62,330 nt of DNA from Bacilli bacterium. GTDB taxonomy: Bacteria > Bacillota_I > Bacilli_A > RFN20 > CAG-826. Positions 23,731 through 32,100 of the stretch are shown in pieces. The stretch's first letter is position 1, and every line of letters starts with the position of its first letter. Both the position numbers and the translations under genes were made by a program. The stretch is from contig JAFSUM010000019.1 of NCBI GenBank assembly GCA_017445245.1, positions 1 through 62,330 on the forward strand. The letters are read 5' to 3'. The notes beneath the pieces are model-generated. The model saw only the letters and a list, made by a program, of their open reading frames with translations, did no database searches and was not told where the DNA came from.

Positions 23731-25067
23731 TTTTTGGAAGGAGCTTTCTTTGGAGCGGGTTTCTTGGGTTCTTCTTCCTCTTCGACACGCGTCTCTTTTT
23801 CCTGAGGTGGTTCAGGTTCTTTCGGGCGTTCGATGACGTTGGTGTGGAGGACAAAACGGTTCTTGCCAGCGTTCTTGGCTTCGTATAGAGCCTTGTCCGC
23901 GTCATCAACTTGGTCGTGGAAGACATAGCCCTCGCGAACAGTCCACAGGGCACCACCTAAGGAGATCGTGATGTAGTTGCCTTCGCCCTCATAGGGAACG
24001 GGGAAGTGAAGGTCCTCTACGGCTTTGCGAATCGACTCGAGGATGGCATTAGCTTCTGCTTCATCGGTTTTAGAACGGAGAACCAAAAACTCCTCACCGC
24101 CATAACGGAAGAGATGGATGTGGTGGAGGTCGGGACAATTCTCGATGGCCTTGACGATGGCGATGAGGACTTCATCTCCCCGCAGATGGCCAAAGGCGTC
24201 GTTATACATTTTGAAATCGTCGATATCGAACATGACGACCAGAACGTCGGTTTCTTTCGCGATCCACGATTTCAAGCGTTCGTCGAGGTAGAAACGTAGG
24301 CCAGCGCGGTTGCGGGCGCTGGTTAACGTGTCATGGGTAGAACGAGAATAGAGCTCGGTATTGCGGCTTTCGATGTAGTATCGCTGGGCTTCGACATAAT
24401 AGAAAGCGCTGCAAAGGAAATAGGAAGTTGCCAAGAAACCGAGGACGAAGAAGACATATTGTTCAACGGCTCGCATCTGGTATTGGGTAACCCCGACGAT
24501 GCAAAGGGCGATCGTACCCAAACCGACCCCGAGGTCGACGATTATCGCCTCGATTAGGTAACCCGACTGGCAGATGGCCAGGATAAGGAGGAGACCGACG
24601 GCGGCGGTGATGGATTCGGAGACGCTTAGGTCGCCATTGTGGAGGTCGGAAAGGAAAAAGCAAAAATAAGAGGCGATGAGAGAAAGATGAAAGACGAGGT
24701 CGCCCGCAAAGCGGAACGCAGGATGCCTTTTCGCGGAGAAGAAGTCAAAACCGATGCATAAGATGCCGGCGGCGTTAACAAAGATGAGGGAATAAGCCGC
24801 GATCTTCATGAAGATGTTGACGTTCTCGAAGCCCCAAATCTCGTATTGGATGCAGATGAGGAAGAAGATGCCAAAAAGCAAGGAGATGAACCCACCGATA
24901 AAGGAAACCAGGCTCATCGCTTTGCCGAGGTTCCGCTTGATTTGCTTGGTATCGTCCTTGCTGAAGCGGAAAATCTTGCGGATGCGCCAGGGGGCGGCTA
25001 GGGGCAGCAACGTGTTGAACAGGGTGCCCTTTTCGTTATTGCTAGGATCCTTTCCGAACTTTTGCAT
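23712..25067 (-). CDS. Membrane-bound diguanylate cyclase (GGDEF domain)
   Basis: A 451-residue protein. Residues about 50-235 hold six to seven transmembrane helices, possibly a sensory module. A GGDEF domain (about 265-410) follows, with Mg-binding FDIDDFKMYNDAFGH and the active loop RYGGEEFLVL. It should make cyclic di-GMP from GTP. The product-inhibition RxxD site upstream of the loop is absent (the sequence there is NCPD). The end is a Glu- then Lys-rich tail (PKKPAPKKAPSKNKKK). I choose ATG 25067; TTGACG and a weak -10 box lie close upstream. No EAL partner is seen in the window. Confidence 0.93.
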   Translation of the reverse strand: MQKFGKDPSNNEKGTLFNTLLPLAAPWRIRKIFRFSKDDTKQIKRNLGKAMSLVSFIGGFISLLFGIFFLICIQYEIWGFENVNIFMKIAAYSLIFVNAAGILCIGFDFFSAKRHPAFRFAGDLVFHLSLIASYFCFFLSDLHNGDLSVSESITAAVGLLLILAICQSGYLIEAIIVDLGVGLGTIALCIVGVTQYQMRAVEQYVFFVLGFLATSYFLCSAFYYVEAQRYYIESRNTELYSRSTHDTLTSARNRAGLRFYLDERLKSWIAKETDVLVVMFDIDDFKMYNDAFGHLRGDEVLIAIVKAIENCPDLHHIHLFRYGGEEFLVLRSKTDEAEANAILESIRKAVEDLHFPVPYEGEGNYITISLGGALWTVREGYVFHDQVDDADKALYEAKNAGKNRFVLHTNVIERPKEPEPPQEKETRVEEEEEPKKPAPKKAPSKNKKKDA

Positions 25068-25324
25068 TGCATAATTGTGTAGCAATTAGACCTTCCGTCA
25101 AGAAGCAATCCGATATAATCGGAACTTTTTGGTAGCCAAGGGCTATCTTACCAGGGAAACGCTAAAGAAGCTTTGCCTTTTTCGGCGCGAAAAAACGTCA
25201 GTCCAACAGGCCTGTCTTCGAGAGGTTTTTCCAAGGCGGCTAAAGCAAACGTTCCGCATTCACTCTCGCCTACGTTCGCTTGGCGCGTATAATAACCGCG
25301 AGGGGAGCTTAGCTCCTATTCCCT
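25068..25324. other. Intergenic region with two TATAAT boxes and hairpins, possible short RNA
   Basis: There is no open frame of note. A rightward TATAAT at 25114-25119 points into about 165 nt of sequence rich in hairpins: TTTTTCG / CGAAAAA around 25171-25187, AAAG / CTTT, and longer-range TAGCC / GGCTA and GGAAA / TTTCC. A second TATAAT at 25288-25293 precedes the DUF402 gene by 31 nt. It could be a small RNA or a long leader; no known family is recognised. Confidence 0.35.
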
Positions 25325-25882
25325 ATGTACGAAAAGAATTCATTCAGTTCCCGTTGGCGGAAGGTCCAAGCCTATAAGCATGACGGATCGCTGCATCGGC
25401 AGTGGTCCCCGGCTTTTCTTGTCGAGGAAAGCGACGATTGCTGGGTTCTGGCTTCTCGCGCCTCTTTGGTAACCGAGGCGGATGGACGCCGCTGGATGAC
25501 GAAGGAGAAAGCCGTTTTCATCCTGTTCAAGAAAAAATGGATGAACGTCATCGCCATGTTCAAAGAAGACCGCGGCATCTGCTATTACGTCAATATCGCT
25601 TCGCCGACTCTCGACGACGCGGGATTCCTGAAATACATCGATTACGATCTCGACGTAAAGCTTTATCCTGACGGCGTGGAAAAAACGCTGGATGAGCGAG
25701 AATATGCAAGGCATGTAGAGGAATATGGTTATTCCGAAGACCTCACGAAAGCCATCGAACGCTCCACGGAAGAAGTCAAAAAGATGATCGACGAGAAGGC
25801 CTACCCCTTTTCTGATGCGACGATCGAAGCCTATTACCAATCCTTCTTGAACCAGAATCCTCCGGTTCTCACACGAAAATGA
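25325..25882 (+). CDS. DUF402 family protein, probable nucleoside tri/diphosphate phosphatase
   Basis: A 185-residue protein matching the Firmicutes DUF402/Ntdp group in length and core: VQAYKHDGSLHRQW near the start, then WMNVIAMFKEDRGICYYVNIA, IDYDLDVKLYPDG and LDEREYARHV, which supply the conserved Tyr, Asp and Glu of the metal site. Studied members hydrolyse nucleoside tri- and diphosphates. There is no ribosome site next to the ATG; a small GGAGC / GCTCC hairpin lies in the leader. It overlaps tsaE by four bases, so it heads the tsa operon. Confidence 0.85.
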   Translation: MYEKNSFSSRWRKVQAYKHDGSLHRQWSPAFLVEESDDCWVLASRASLVTEADGRRWMTKEKAVFILFKKKWMNVIAMFKEDRGICYYVNIASPTLDDAGFLKYIDYDLDVKLYPDGVEKTLDEREYARHVEEYGYSEDLTKAIERSTEEVKKMIDEKAYPFSDATIEAYYQSFLNQNPPVLTRK

Positions 25883-26343
25883 AACGCAGCGTCATCCTTC
25901 CCGATAAAGAGCAGACCAAGGCCTTAGGCCGTCTGCTCGCCGCCCATTTTATGCCGGGCGACGTGGTGCTTCTTTCGGGCGATTTAGGCGCTGGGAAAAC
26001 GACCCTTACCTCGGGGATCGGCCAAGGCCTGAACGTCGAATCGGAAGTCATTTCGCCGACGTTCAATATTCTTCGTTGCTATTTCAAAGGCCGTCTGCCC
26101 CTTTACCACATCGATGCGTATCGTTTGGAAGGGCAAAATATCGAAATCGGCCTTGACGAAGCCATTGAAGGTGATGGTGTCTGCGTGATCGAATGGCCCC
26201 AGTTTATCGAACCTTTGTTGCCCGATGACCCGCTTCAAATAGAGATTTATAACCGCGGCGAGAATACGCGTGAATTCGTTTTCTCTTGCCCCACCGACCG
26301 TTACGATTGGGTAAACAATCTTCCCTTGGAGGACCTTGGATGA
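25879..26343 (+). CDS. tsaE: tRNA threonylcarbamoyladenosine biosynthesis ATPase TsaE
   Basis: A 154-residue P-loop protein with Walker A GDLGAGKTTL (residues about 34-43), SPTFNI and the conserved YHIDAYRLEG. It assists TsaB and TsaD in installing t6A37 on ANN-decoding tRNAs in the cytoplasm. It sits between the DUF402 gene and the tsaB-rimI fusion, both with four-base ATGA overlaps. Confidence 0.94.
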   Translation: MKRSVILPDKEQTKALGRLLAAHFMPGDVVLLSGDLGAGKTTLTSGIGQGLNVESEVISPTFNILRCYFKGRLPLYHIDAYRLEGQNIEIGLDEAIEGDGVCVIEWPQFIEPLLPDDPLQIEIYNRGENTREFVFSCPTDRYDWVNNLPLEDLG

Positions 26344-27401
26344 TCTGGCTTGGGGTTGACACGTCGGAGAAGATGCTGTTTGTCTGCCTTTACGATGGCA
26401 ACAAACAACTTTACGTCAATGCCTATGAAGCGTGGCAAAGACAATCTGAATATCTCGTCGAGGAAATCGCGAAGGCCTTTGAAGTTTCGGGAGTGAGGAA
26501 GAAAGATTTGCAAGCCGTCGTCTCTAGTGTGGGCCCTGGTTCCTATACGGGGGTTCGCATCGGCCTTACCGTTGCAAAAACCATCGCTTTTTCCAAGCAA
26601 ATCCCGCTCTATTTGGTTTCTTCCCTTGAACTTTTGCAACGTTTTCCTGCCCCTTCCATCTGCGTGAGCAATGCACGGAGCAAGCGCAGCTACTTTGGGG
26701 TTTACGAAAATGGGAAAGCAATCGTCTCGGACTGCATCAAACCCAATGATGAGGTGAAGGCTTATATCGCGGAGCATCCTGACTATGCTTTATGTGGGGA
26801 TACTTCTTATTTGGGTCTAGAGGGTTCTCCATATGATCCTGCGGACAATTATCTTCGTTGCATAGACGAGGCTCACCTTTGCCCGAACGTTCATAAGGCA
26901 TCTCCGGTTTATCTAAAAGACGATTATGCAACCTCACCGACCGAGATGGTTGTCCGTAAGTCCATCCCGCTCGATATTCCGTCTTTGGTCGCGATTTCAA
27001 ACGAATGCTTCCATGAAGGGAAATACGATGAAAAGTATTGGGATTATCAAATTGGCGAAAACCCTTTTGCCCATACTTACACCGCGATTATGGACAACCA
27101 GGTCGTCGGTTTTATTGACTTCATGATTACGTTCTCCTCTTGCACGATCAACTTGATCGCCGTGAAGGAAGCCTATCGGAAGAAGGGCGTTGGGAATCGT
27201 TTGGTGGGACAGTTATTGAAAGATTGCTCTGCTCAAAAGGACGATGTCGTCGAATTCGTGACTCTCGAAGTGCGGCCGACTAATACGAATGCTTTGGGTT
27301 TCTATAAGAAGCATAAATTCCAGCAAGTCACCGTCAAAAAGGCGTACTACGACGACGGTGAAGATGCGATTTACATGGTAAGGAGTTTGGTTAATGGCTA
27401 G
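26340..27401 (+). CDS. tsaB: TsaB-RimI fusion protein
   Basis: A 353-residue two-domain protein. Residues about 1-200 are TsaB, the inactive ASKHA partner of TsaD (WLGVDTSEKMLFVCLY; GPGSYTGVRIGLTVAK). Residues about 205-353 are a GNAT acetyltransferase of the RimI type (INLIAVKEAYRKKGVGNRLV, then TNTNALGFYKKHKF), which acetylates the N-terminus of ribosomal protein S18. The start at 26340 has TTGGAGG upstream and overlaps the tsaE stop. It overlaps tsaD by eight bases. Such fusions are known in some Firmicutes. Confidence 0.93.
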   Translation: MIWLGVDTSEKMLFVCLYDGNKQLYVNAYEAWQRQSEYLVEEIAKAFEVSGVRKKDLQAVVSSVGPGSYTGVRIGLTVAKTIAFSKQIPLYLVSSLELLQRFPAPSICVSNARSKRSYFGVYENGKAIVSDCIKPNDEVKAYIAEHPDYALCGDTSYLGLEGSPYDPADNYLRCIDEAHLCPNVHKASPVYLKDDYATSPTEMVVRKSIPLDIPSLVAISNECFHEGKYDEKYWDYQIGENPFAHTYTAIMDNQVVGFIDFMITFSSCTINLIAVKEAYRKKGVGNRLVGQLLKDCSAQKDDVVEFVTLEVRPTNTNALGFYKKHKFQQVTVKKAYYDDGEDAIYMVRSLVNG

Positions 27402-28410
27402 GATCCTCGCGATTGAATCGAGTTGCGACGAAACCGCAGTTGCCATCTCCGAGGAAGGCAAACTTCTTTCTTCTATCGTCGCCACCCAGATTTCGGTTCA
27501 TGAAAAATATGGTGGTGTCATGCCAGAGATTGCGTCTCGCCTCCACTCGGAAAATATCACTGTTTGTCTCGAGCAGGCGTTGGAAGAAGCGCATCTCACC
27601 ATGAACGATATTGACGCGATCGCCGTAACGCGCGGCCCAGGCCTTATCGGATGTCTTCATGTCGGTCTTCAGGCGGCAAAGACGCTAGCTATGCTATATG
27701 ATTTGCCCCTGATTCCCGTCCATCATCTCGCTGGCCACATCTATGCGAATGAGTATGTTGGCGAATTGAAGTTCCCGCTTTTGTGCCTTGTCGTTTCGGG
27801 CGGAAATACCGAACTCGTCTTCATGAAGGGTCACATGGACTTTGAAATCATCGGAGAAACCCAAGACGATGCGGTAGGGGAATGTTTCGACAAAGTCGCC
27901 CGCGTTCTCGGTCTACCTTATCCTGGTGGTCTCCCGATTGATCTCCACGCCAAAAACGGCTCTCATACCTACGATTTGCCTAAACCTCATGCCGAGGGCT
28001 ATGACTTCTCTTATTCCGGGTTAAAAACCGCGGTTATCAACCTGGCCCATACCCTCAAAATGAAAGGCGAACCTCTTAGAATCGATGACATGGCCCGTTC
28101 TTTTGAAGATGTTGCGATTGGTCAGTGCGTCGAAAAGACCATGAAAGCAGCCAAAGATTATAAGGTGGCCCAAATCGTTTTGGCGGGGGGCGTGTCTGCG
28201 AATTCCTATCTTCGCGAGCAAATGAAGAAGCAGGTCGAAGGCACGGGCATCGAGCTTATTATTCCGCCTCTTTGGTGCACGACCGATAACGCCGCCATGA
28301 TCGCCAGGGTGGGGGAACATCTTTACAAGCGGCACTACTTTGCCCCGCTTTCTTTGGGCGTCGACCCCTCATGGCAGATTGACGATCAACTGACTCTTCT
28401 TGCGAAATAG
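27394..28410 (+). CDS. tsaD: tRNA N6-adenosine threonylcarbamoyltransferase TsaD
   Basis: A 338-residue catalytic subunit of the t6A complex. Classic signatures are ILAIESSCDETAVAI at the N-terminus, the metal-binding VHHLAGHIYANE, and VLAGGVSANSYLREQM in the ATP site. It transfers the threonylcarbamoyl group to A37. It is last in the DUF402-tsaE-tsaB/rimI-tsaD operon; 59 bases separate it from asnS. Confidence 0.97.
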   Translation: MARILAIESSCDETAVAISEEGKLLSSIVATQISVHEKYGGVMPEIASRLHSENITVCLEQALEEAHLTMNDIDAIAVTRGPGLIGCLHVGLQAAKTLAMLYDLPLIPVHHLAGHIYANEYVGELKFPLLCLVVSGGNTELVFMKGHMDFEIIGETQDDAVGECFDKVARVLGLPYPGGLPIDLHAKNGSHTYDLPKPHAEGYDFSYSGLKTAVINLAHTLKMKGEPLRIDDMARSFEDVAIGQCVEKTMKAAKDYKVAQIVLAGGVSANSYLREQMKKQVEGTGIELIIPPLWCTTDNAAMIARVGEHLYKRHYFAPLSLGVDPSWQIDDQLTLLAK

Positions 28411-28469
28411 CACGTGTTGCGCGCTCGCCTGTTGCTTTTTGCCTGCGGAAATCGCAAACTTGTTTTGCT

Positions 28470-29864
28470 ATGCAACCACACGCCACAAAAATCACTGAAC
28501 TCTATGCTTCCCTAACTCGTGGGGAAGACCTCGCCGCCTTAGGCGAAATCCTTGTCGAAGGTTGGGTCCGTACCAACCGCGATTCGGGCTCCATCGGTTT
28601 TATCTCGCTCAATGACGGAACCTGCTTTAAATGCGTCCAAGTCGTCTATGACGATAAACTCGCCAATCACGATGTCGTCGCCCATTTGCTTACCGGCGCT
28701 GCCATCGGAGTCAAAGGCCATATCGTTTTGACGCCGGAAATGAAGCAGCCCTTTGAGCTTCGCGCCAACGAAATCGTCGTCATCGGCGAAGTCGAGGGTG
28801 ACTATCCGCTTCAGAAGAAACGTCACTCGTTCGAATATCTTCGCGAGATCGCTTATCTCCGTCCTCGTACCAACACGTTCGCCGCGCTTTATCGCGTACG
28901 CTCCGTCCTCGCGCTAGGCATCCATGAGTTCTTCCAGTCCCGCGGCTTTGTCTATGTCCATACCCCTGAAATCACCGGAAACGATGCCGAGGGAGCAGGA
29001 CAAACATTTACCATTACGACTCTTGACGATAAGGGTAAACCTTCGGAGACCGACTTCTATGGCCGCAAGGCTTCGCTGACTGTCTCTGGTCAGCTCCACG
29101 TCGAGCCCTTTGCCCTCGCTTTCCACGATGTTTATACCTTCGGTCCGACCTTCCGCGCCGAGAAGAGCAACACGACTCGTCACGCTTCCGAATTCTGGAT
29201 GATCGAACCGGAAATCGCCTTTGCCGATCTTGAAGACGACATGGTCCTCATGGAAGAGTGCATCAAGTTCTGCATCTCTTATGTCTTGGAAAAATGCCCG
29301 GACGAAATGGACTTCTTCGAGAAGATGATCGCACCGGGGCTCATGGATAAACTTCATGCTGTCCTTGATCGTCCCTTCACGAAAATGGAATATACCGAAG
29401 GCATCGAAATTCTTAAGAAAGCGGTGCAAAACGGCGTCAAATTCGAGAACAAGAAAATCGAATGGGGCATGGATTTGCAAAGCGAACACGAACGCTACCT
29501 CACCGAAGAAGTCGCCAAGGGCCCTCTGTTCCTCATCAACTACCCCAAGGACATCAAAGCCTTCTACATGAAGGAAAACGACGATGGCAAAACCGTCGCG
29601 GCTTGTGATTTGCTCGTCCCGGGGGAAGGAGAGATCATCGGCGGTTCGGAACGCGAAGCCCGTTATGATGTCCTGCGCGCCAAAATGGAAAAGCAAGGCA
29701 ACGTCGAAGGGCTTGAATGGTATCTGAACCTCCGCAAGTGGGGCGGCTGCCCGCATTCCGGTTTCGGCATTGGCTTTGACCGCTTGCTCATGTACCTTAC
29801 GGGCGTCGCCAACATCCGCGACACCGAACCCTATCCTAGAACCTTTGGGGGATTGAAATACTGA
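28470..29864 (+). CDS. asnS: Asparaginyl-tRNA synthetase
   Basis: A 464-residue class IIb synthetase that charges tRNA-Asn. It has an N-terminal OB fold for the anticodon (EILVEGWVRTNRDSGSIGFI) and then a catalytic core with motif 2 FRAEKSNTTRHASEFWMIEP and motif 3 GFGIGFDRLLMYLTG. The RHASEFWM context separates AsnRS from AspRS. There is no ribosome site; a weak TTGCTT / CAAACT pair lies nine bases before ATG. A tail of tiny membrane genes follows with TGATG coupling. Confidence 0.97.
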   Translation: MQPHATKITELYASLTRGEDLAALGEILVEGWVRTNRDSGSIGFISLNDGTCFKCVQVVYDDKLANHDVVAHLLTGAAIGVKGHIVLTPEMKQPFELRANEIVVIGEVEGDYPLQKKRHSFEYLREIAYLRPRTNTFAALYRVRSVLALGIHEFFQSRGFVYVHTPEITGNDAEGAGQTFTITTLDDKGKPSETDFYGRKASLTVSGQLHVEPFALAFHDVYTFGPTFRAEKSNTTRHASEFWMIEPEIAFADLEDDMVLMEECIKFCISYVLEKCPDEMDFFEKMIAPGLMDKLHAVLDRPFTKMEYTEGIEILKKAVQNGVKFENKKIEWGMDLQSEHERYLTEEVAKGPLFLINYPKDIKAFYMKENDDGKTVAACDLLVPGEGEIIGGSEREARYDVLRAKMEKQGNVEGLEWYLNLRKWGGCPHSGFGIGFDRLLMYLTGVANIRDTEPYPRTFGGLKY

Positions 29865-30034
29865 TGGACGAAATGCCGAACTCCTTTGTTTCGACCCGCG
29901 AAGAAGAGGAAGAACTTCAGCGGAAAGCGTTGTCTTATAAAAGGACGACGATCCTTTTCCTGATCCTTTCGGCGATTCTTTTGGTTTTGATTCTTTGGGA
30001 AACCATTGAACTCTGCATGGGGGGACTCCAATAA
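29864..30034 (+). CDS. 56-residue single-pass membrane protein
   Basis: A very short gene whose ATG overlaps the asnS stop (TGATG) and whose stop overlaps the next start (TAATG). It has a Glu/Arg-rich N-terminus (STREEEEELQRKAL), then one strong transmembrane helix (about residues 29-48) and a short tail. The tight coupling on both sides argues that it is a real gene. Function unknown; perhaps a partner of the next membrane protein. Confidence 0.62.
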   Translation: MDEMPNSFVSTREEEEELQRKALSYKRTTILFLILSAILLVLILWETIELCMGGLQ

Positions 30035-30516
30035 TGACGATGCCGGCCATGTATCAAGATGCGCCGCGCAAGATCAAAGCCGGACGTATTGTCCTTTTCA
30101 TTGGCTGCATCTTGTGCTTTGTTTCGGTTGTCCTTCATCTCGGTGAGTTTATCTACTATCTGATTCCTAGCGAGAACAATCCGATGAATTGGACGAATCC
30201 CTCCCTCGTTTTCGATTGTCTCAAAGACCCCTTCCTCGCCGTTTTCTATCTTTTGGCGGGCATCGGAGGCATCTGCTTTATCCGAGACCATCACAAGATG
30301 AAGGAATTCTGTTCCTTGGCGGGCGTCATCATGCTAGCCGTCTTTGTCATCGGCACGGTTTTGATGTTCCGCGATCTTATCAAGACCTCACTTACCCCTG
30401 GCTCTAATGCTGGCATTATCTGGGGTACGTTCTTTGGTGACCTCCTCGGCATTCAGCTCTCTGGTGGCATCTATTTCATCGGCTGGTTTATGATCAAGGA
30501 CTACACGGGGGACTAG
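30034..30516 (+). CDS. Four-helix membrane protein of unknown function
   Basis: A 160-residue protein with four predicted helices (about 18-40, 66-88, 94-112, 130-152). A GGGGGGA stretch serves as ribosome site. No family is recognised. It is the middle gene of the asnS-linked string of three small envelope genes; the lipoprotein gene starts three bases after its stop. Confidence 0.7.
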   Translation: MTMPAMYQDAPRKIKAGRIVLFIGCILCFVSVVLHLGEFIYYLIPSENNPMNWTNPSLVFDCLKDPFLAVFYLLAGIGGICFIRDHHKMKEFCSLAGVIMLAVFVIGTVLMFRDLIKTSLTPGSNAGIIWGTFFGDLLGIQLSGGIYFIGWFMIKDYTGD

Positions 30517-30518
30517 AA

Positions 30519-30677
30519 ATGAAAAAGAAAACGCTCCTCCTTTTGTTTATCCTTGGTTCCTTGCTTGCTTCCTGCGGTGGCGGTTCTTCCGGCAAGAAAA
30601 ACTGCGATGGCGGAACGTGTAAAATCGGCTATCTCGTCAAACCGGAATCTGAAAGTTCTGTGAAGATCATTCGCTAG
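30519..30677 (+). CDS. 52-residue lipoprotein
   Basis: A tiny lipoprotein: MKKKTLLLLFILGS signal, lipobox LLASC (Cys19), then a Gly/Ser linker and a short body with two further cysteines in CDGGTC. The mature part is only about 34 residues. It closes the asnS operon, and its last 11 bases overlap the end of the convergent membrane gene. The paired Cys could form a disulfide or bind metal; function unknown. Confidence 0.65.
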   Translation: MKKKTLLLLFILGSLLASCGGGSSGKKNCDGGTCKIGYLVKPESESSVKIIR

Positions 30678-31350
30678 GCGGAAGCGGTTTATCCGGAACG
30701 ATGTTGATCTCTTGTTGAGCCTTGAAACCCTCAAGGCTTTTTTCATAGATGCTGCGGGAGAGGCGCTCAATGCGGAAGAAGCGAGCGAGGTAAGCCTGGC
30801 AGATGATGGCATACCACACGATAACAACAACGTACATGAAAGCGACGATATAAGCGACCAGGTTCTCGACTTTGAAGGTCGGGTAGCCTTCGACGGCCTC
30901 GGGCCAGCGAGCGAAGATGTAGATGCCAAAGACGCGTACGAATAAGGGGTCATCCGCCGGATATTGACTATTGTCCCATTTGATGTGGATGAAGAGTTCG
31001 TCCGAAATGCTGAAGACGCTTTCGCCCCATCTTTCGACGAAGAGGTTCCAAATGACCCATAAAAGAATGGTCGCAGCCAAAACCACGAAGGGAAGAAGCG
31101 AGTCGCGGAATAATGCGCGGTTGCTCTTCTTTAACCCGAAACGGCGGAAAGACTTTGGATTGTCGATTACGCGGGTTACGGCCACGTCATGCATCATCGC
31201 ATCAGCGCGCTTGGCTTGGTAATGCATGGTCGCCCTCACGGCCACGCCGATCAAACCGATGATCAAAATGACGATGACCAAAAGAATCAGAAGGATGATG
31301 AGGGCCTTCTTATCGGTTTCGGAGAATTGGATTCCAGCGAAGACGTTCAT
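30667..31350 (-). CDS. Membrane protein of unknown function
   Basis: A 227-residue protein with three predicted transmembrane helices (about 16-42, 84-104, 164-186), a basic cytosolic stretch (DNPKSFRRFGLKKSNR) between the first two and an external loop with Trp/Tyr. No family is recognised. It is translated with the upstream Pro-rich membrane protein (ATGA overlap), so the two may form a complex. Confidence 0.65.
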   Translation of the reverse strand: MNVFAGIQFSETDKKALIILLILLVIVILIIGLIGVAVRATMHYQAKRADAMMHDVAVTRVIDNPKSFRRFGLKKSNRALFRDSLLPFVVLAATILLWVIWNLFVERWGESVFSISDELFIHIKWDNSQYPADDPLFVRVFGIYIFARWPEAVEGYPTFKVENLVAYIVAFMYVVVIVWYAIICQAYLARFFRIERLSRSIYEKSLEGFKAQQEINIVPDKPLPPSE

Positions 31351-31922
31351 CGGTTATCGTCCTCCGAATGGATATCGATTTCGATCGAGTCGGTCTTCCC
31401 ATGTAGGCTCGCATCGAAGGTGGGGAGGGTGGCTAGCTCCGGCCGCACAGGCTCGTCGACGACGGGCGGAAGTTGCTGAGGCTGAGGTTGTTGATAGGCG
31501 GGGGGCAGCTGCTGTTGTGGATATCCAGGTGGGATTTGGCCTTGGACGTAGGTCGGAGGGATCTGCATCTGAGGGTTCCCCTGGGGAAGAGATCCGCTTG
31601 GGGGCATGGGGAAAGGGGATTGAGGGGGCGCGCTATAGAAGTTTTGTTGGACGTAGACGGATTGGGGCTGCGGCGCGACGGGGGTTTCGAGCTCGCCGTT
31701 TTGTTTATCGATGGCCCGCTTCAAAATGTCATAAGCCTTCTGGTCTTCCGGATAGATTGGGAAGAGTTTCTTACCACGGAAGAAATTGATGATCATGATC
31801 ACGAATTCGATTAAGAAATCGGCGATGCCAAAGACGCCGACGACGGCAATACCGACGAGGATGAAGGGGAGCAAGACAGCCCAGAGGATGCCTTGGCCAA
31901 ACGTCTTCAAAGCGCGGAGCAT
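31347..31922 (-). CDS. Membrane protein with Pro/Gln-rich cytoplasmic tail
   Basis: A 191-residue protein. Residues about 8-50 hold one or two hydrophobic helices. Residues about 85-160 are low-complexity Pro/Gln/Tyr repeats (QIPPGYPQQQLPPAYQQPQ), and the acidic end is conserved-looking (IEIDIHSEDDNR). The ATG at 31922 follows GATAAT (31929-31934, leftward) by six bases, so it is leaderless; an earlier in-frame start is excluded. Pro-rich tails often bind partner proteins. Function unknown. Confidence 0.66.
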   Translation of the reverse strand: MLRALKTFGQGILWAVLLPFILVGIAVVGVFGIADFLIEFVIMIINFFRGKKLFPIYPEDQKAYDILKRAIDKQNGELETPVAPQPQSVYVQQNFYSAPPQSPFPMPPSGSLPQGNPQMQIPPTYVQGQIPPGYPQQQLPPAYQQPQPQQLPPVVDEPVRPELATLPTFDASLHGKTDSIEIDIHSEDDNR

Positions 31923-32100
31923 GCAAATATTATCTACTAGAACGCAAAACTTATAAAGGGGCGAGCGTAAACGCGCATGCAAAGAAAAACCCTGCAAACC
32001 AAGCAAAAATCTAGCAACTTAACGCAAAATGCTTTCGGATTTTTTCTAGCATTAACTCCATGGCCTTTTTTCGTTTCGTCCTTGCGGTTAAGATAACGAC

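Noticed and set aside
28914..30050. 378-codon leftward frame
   Set aside because: It is the antisense shadow of asnS, which is certain; C-ended codons on one strand create open frames on the other.
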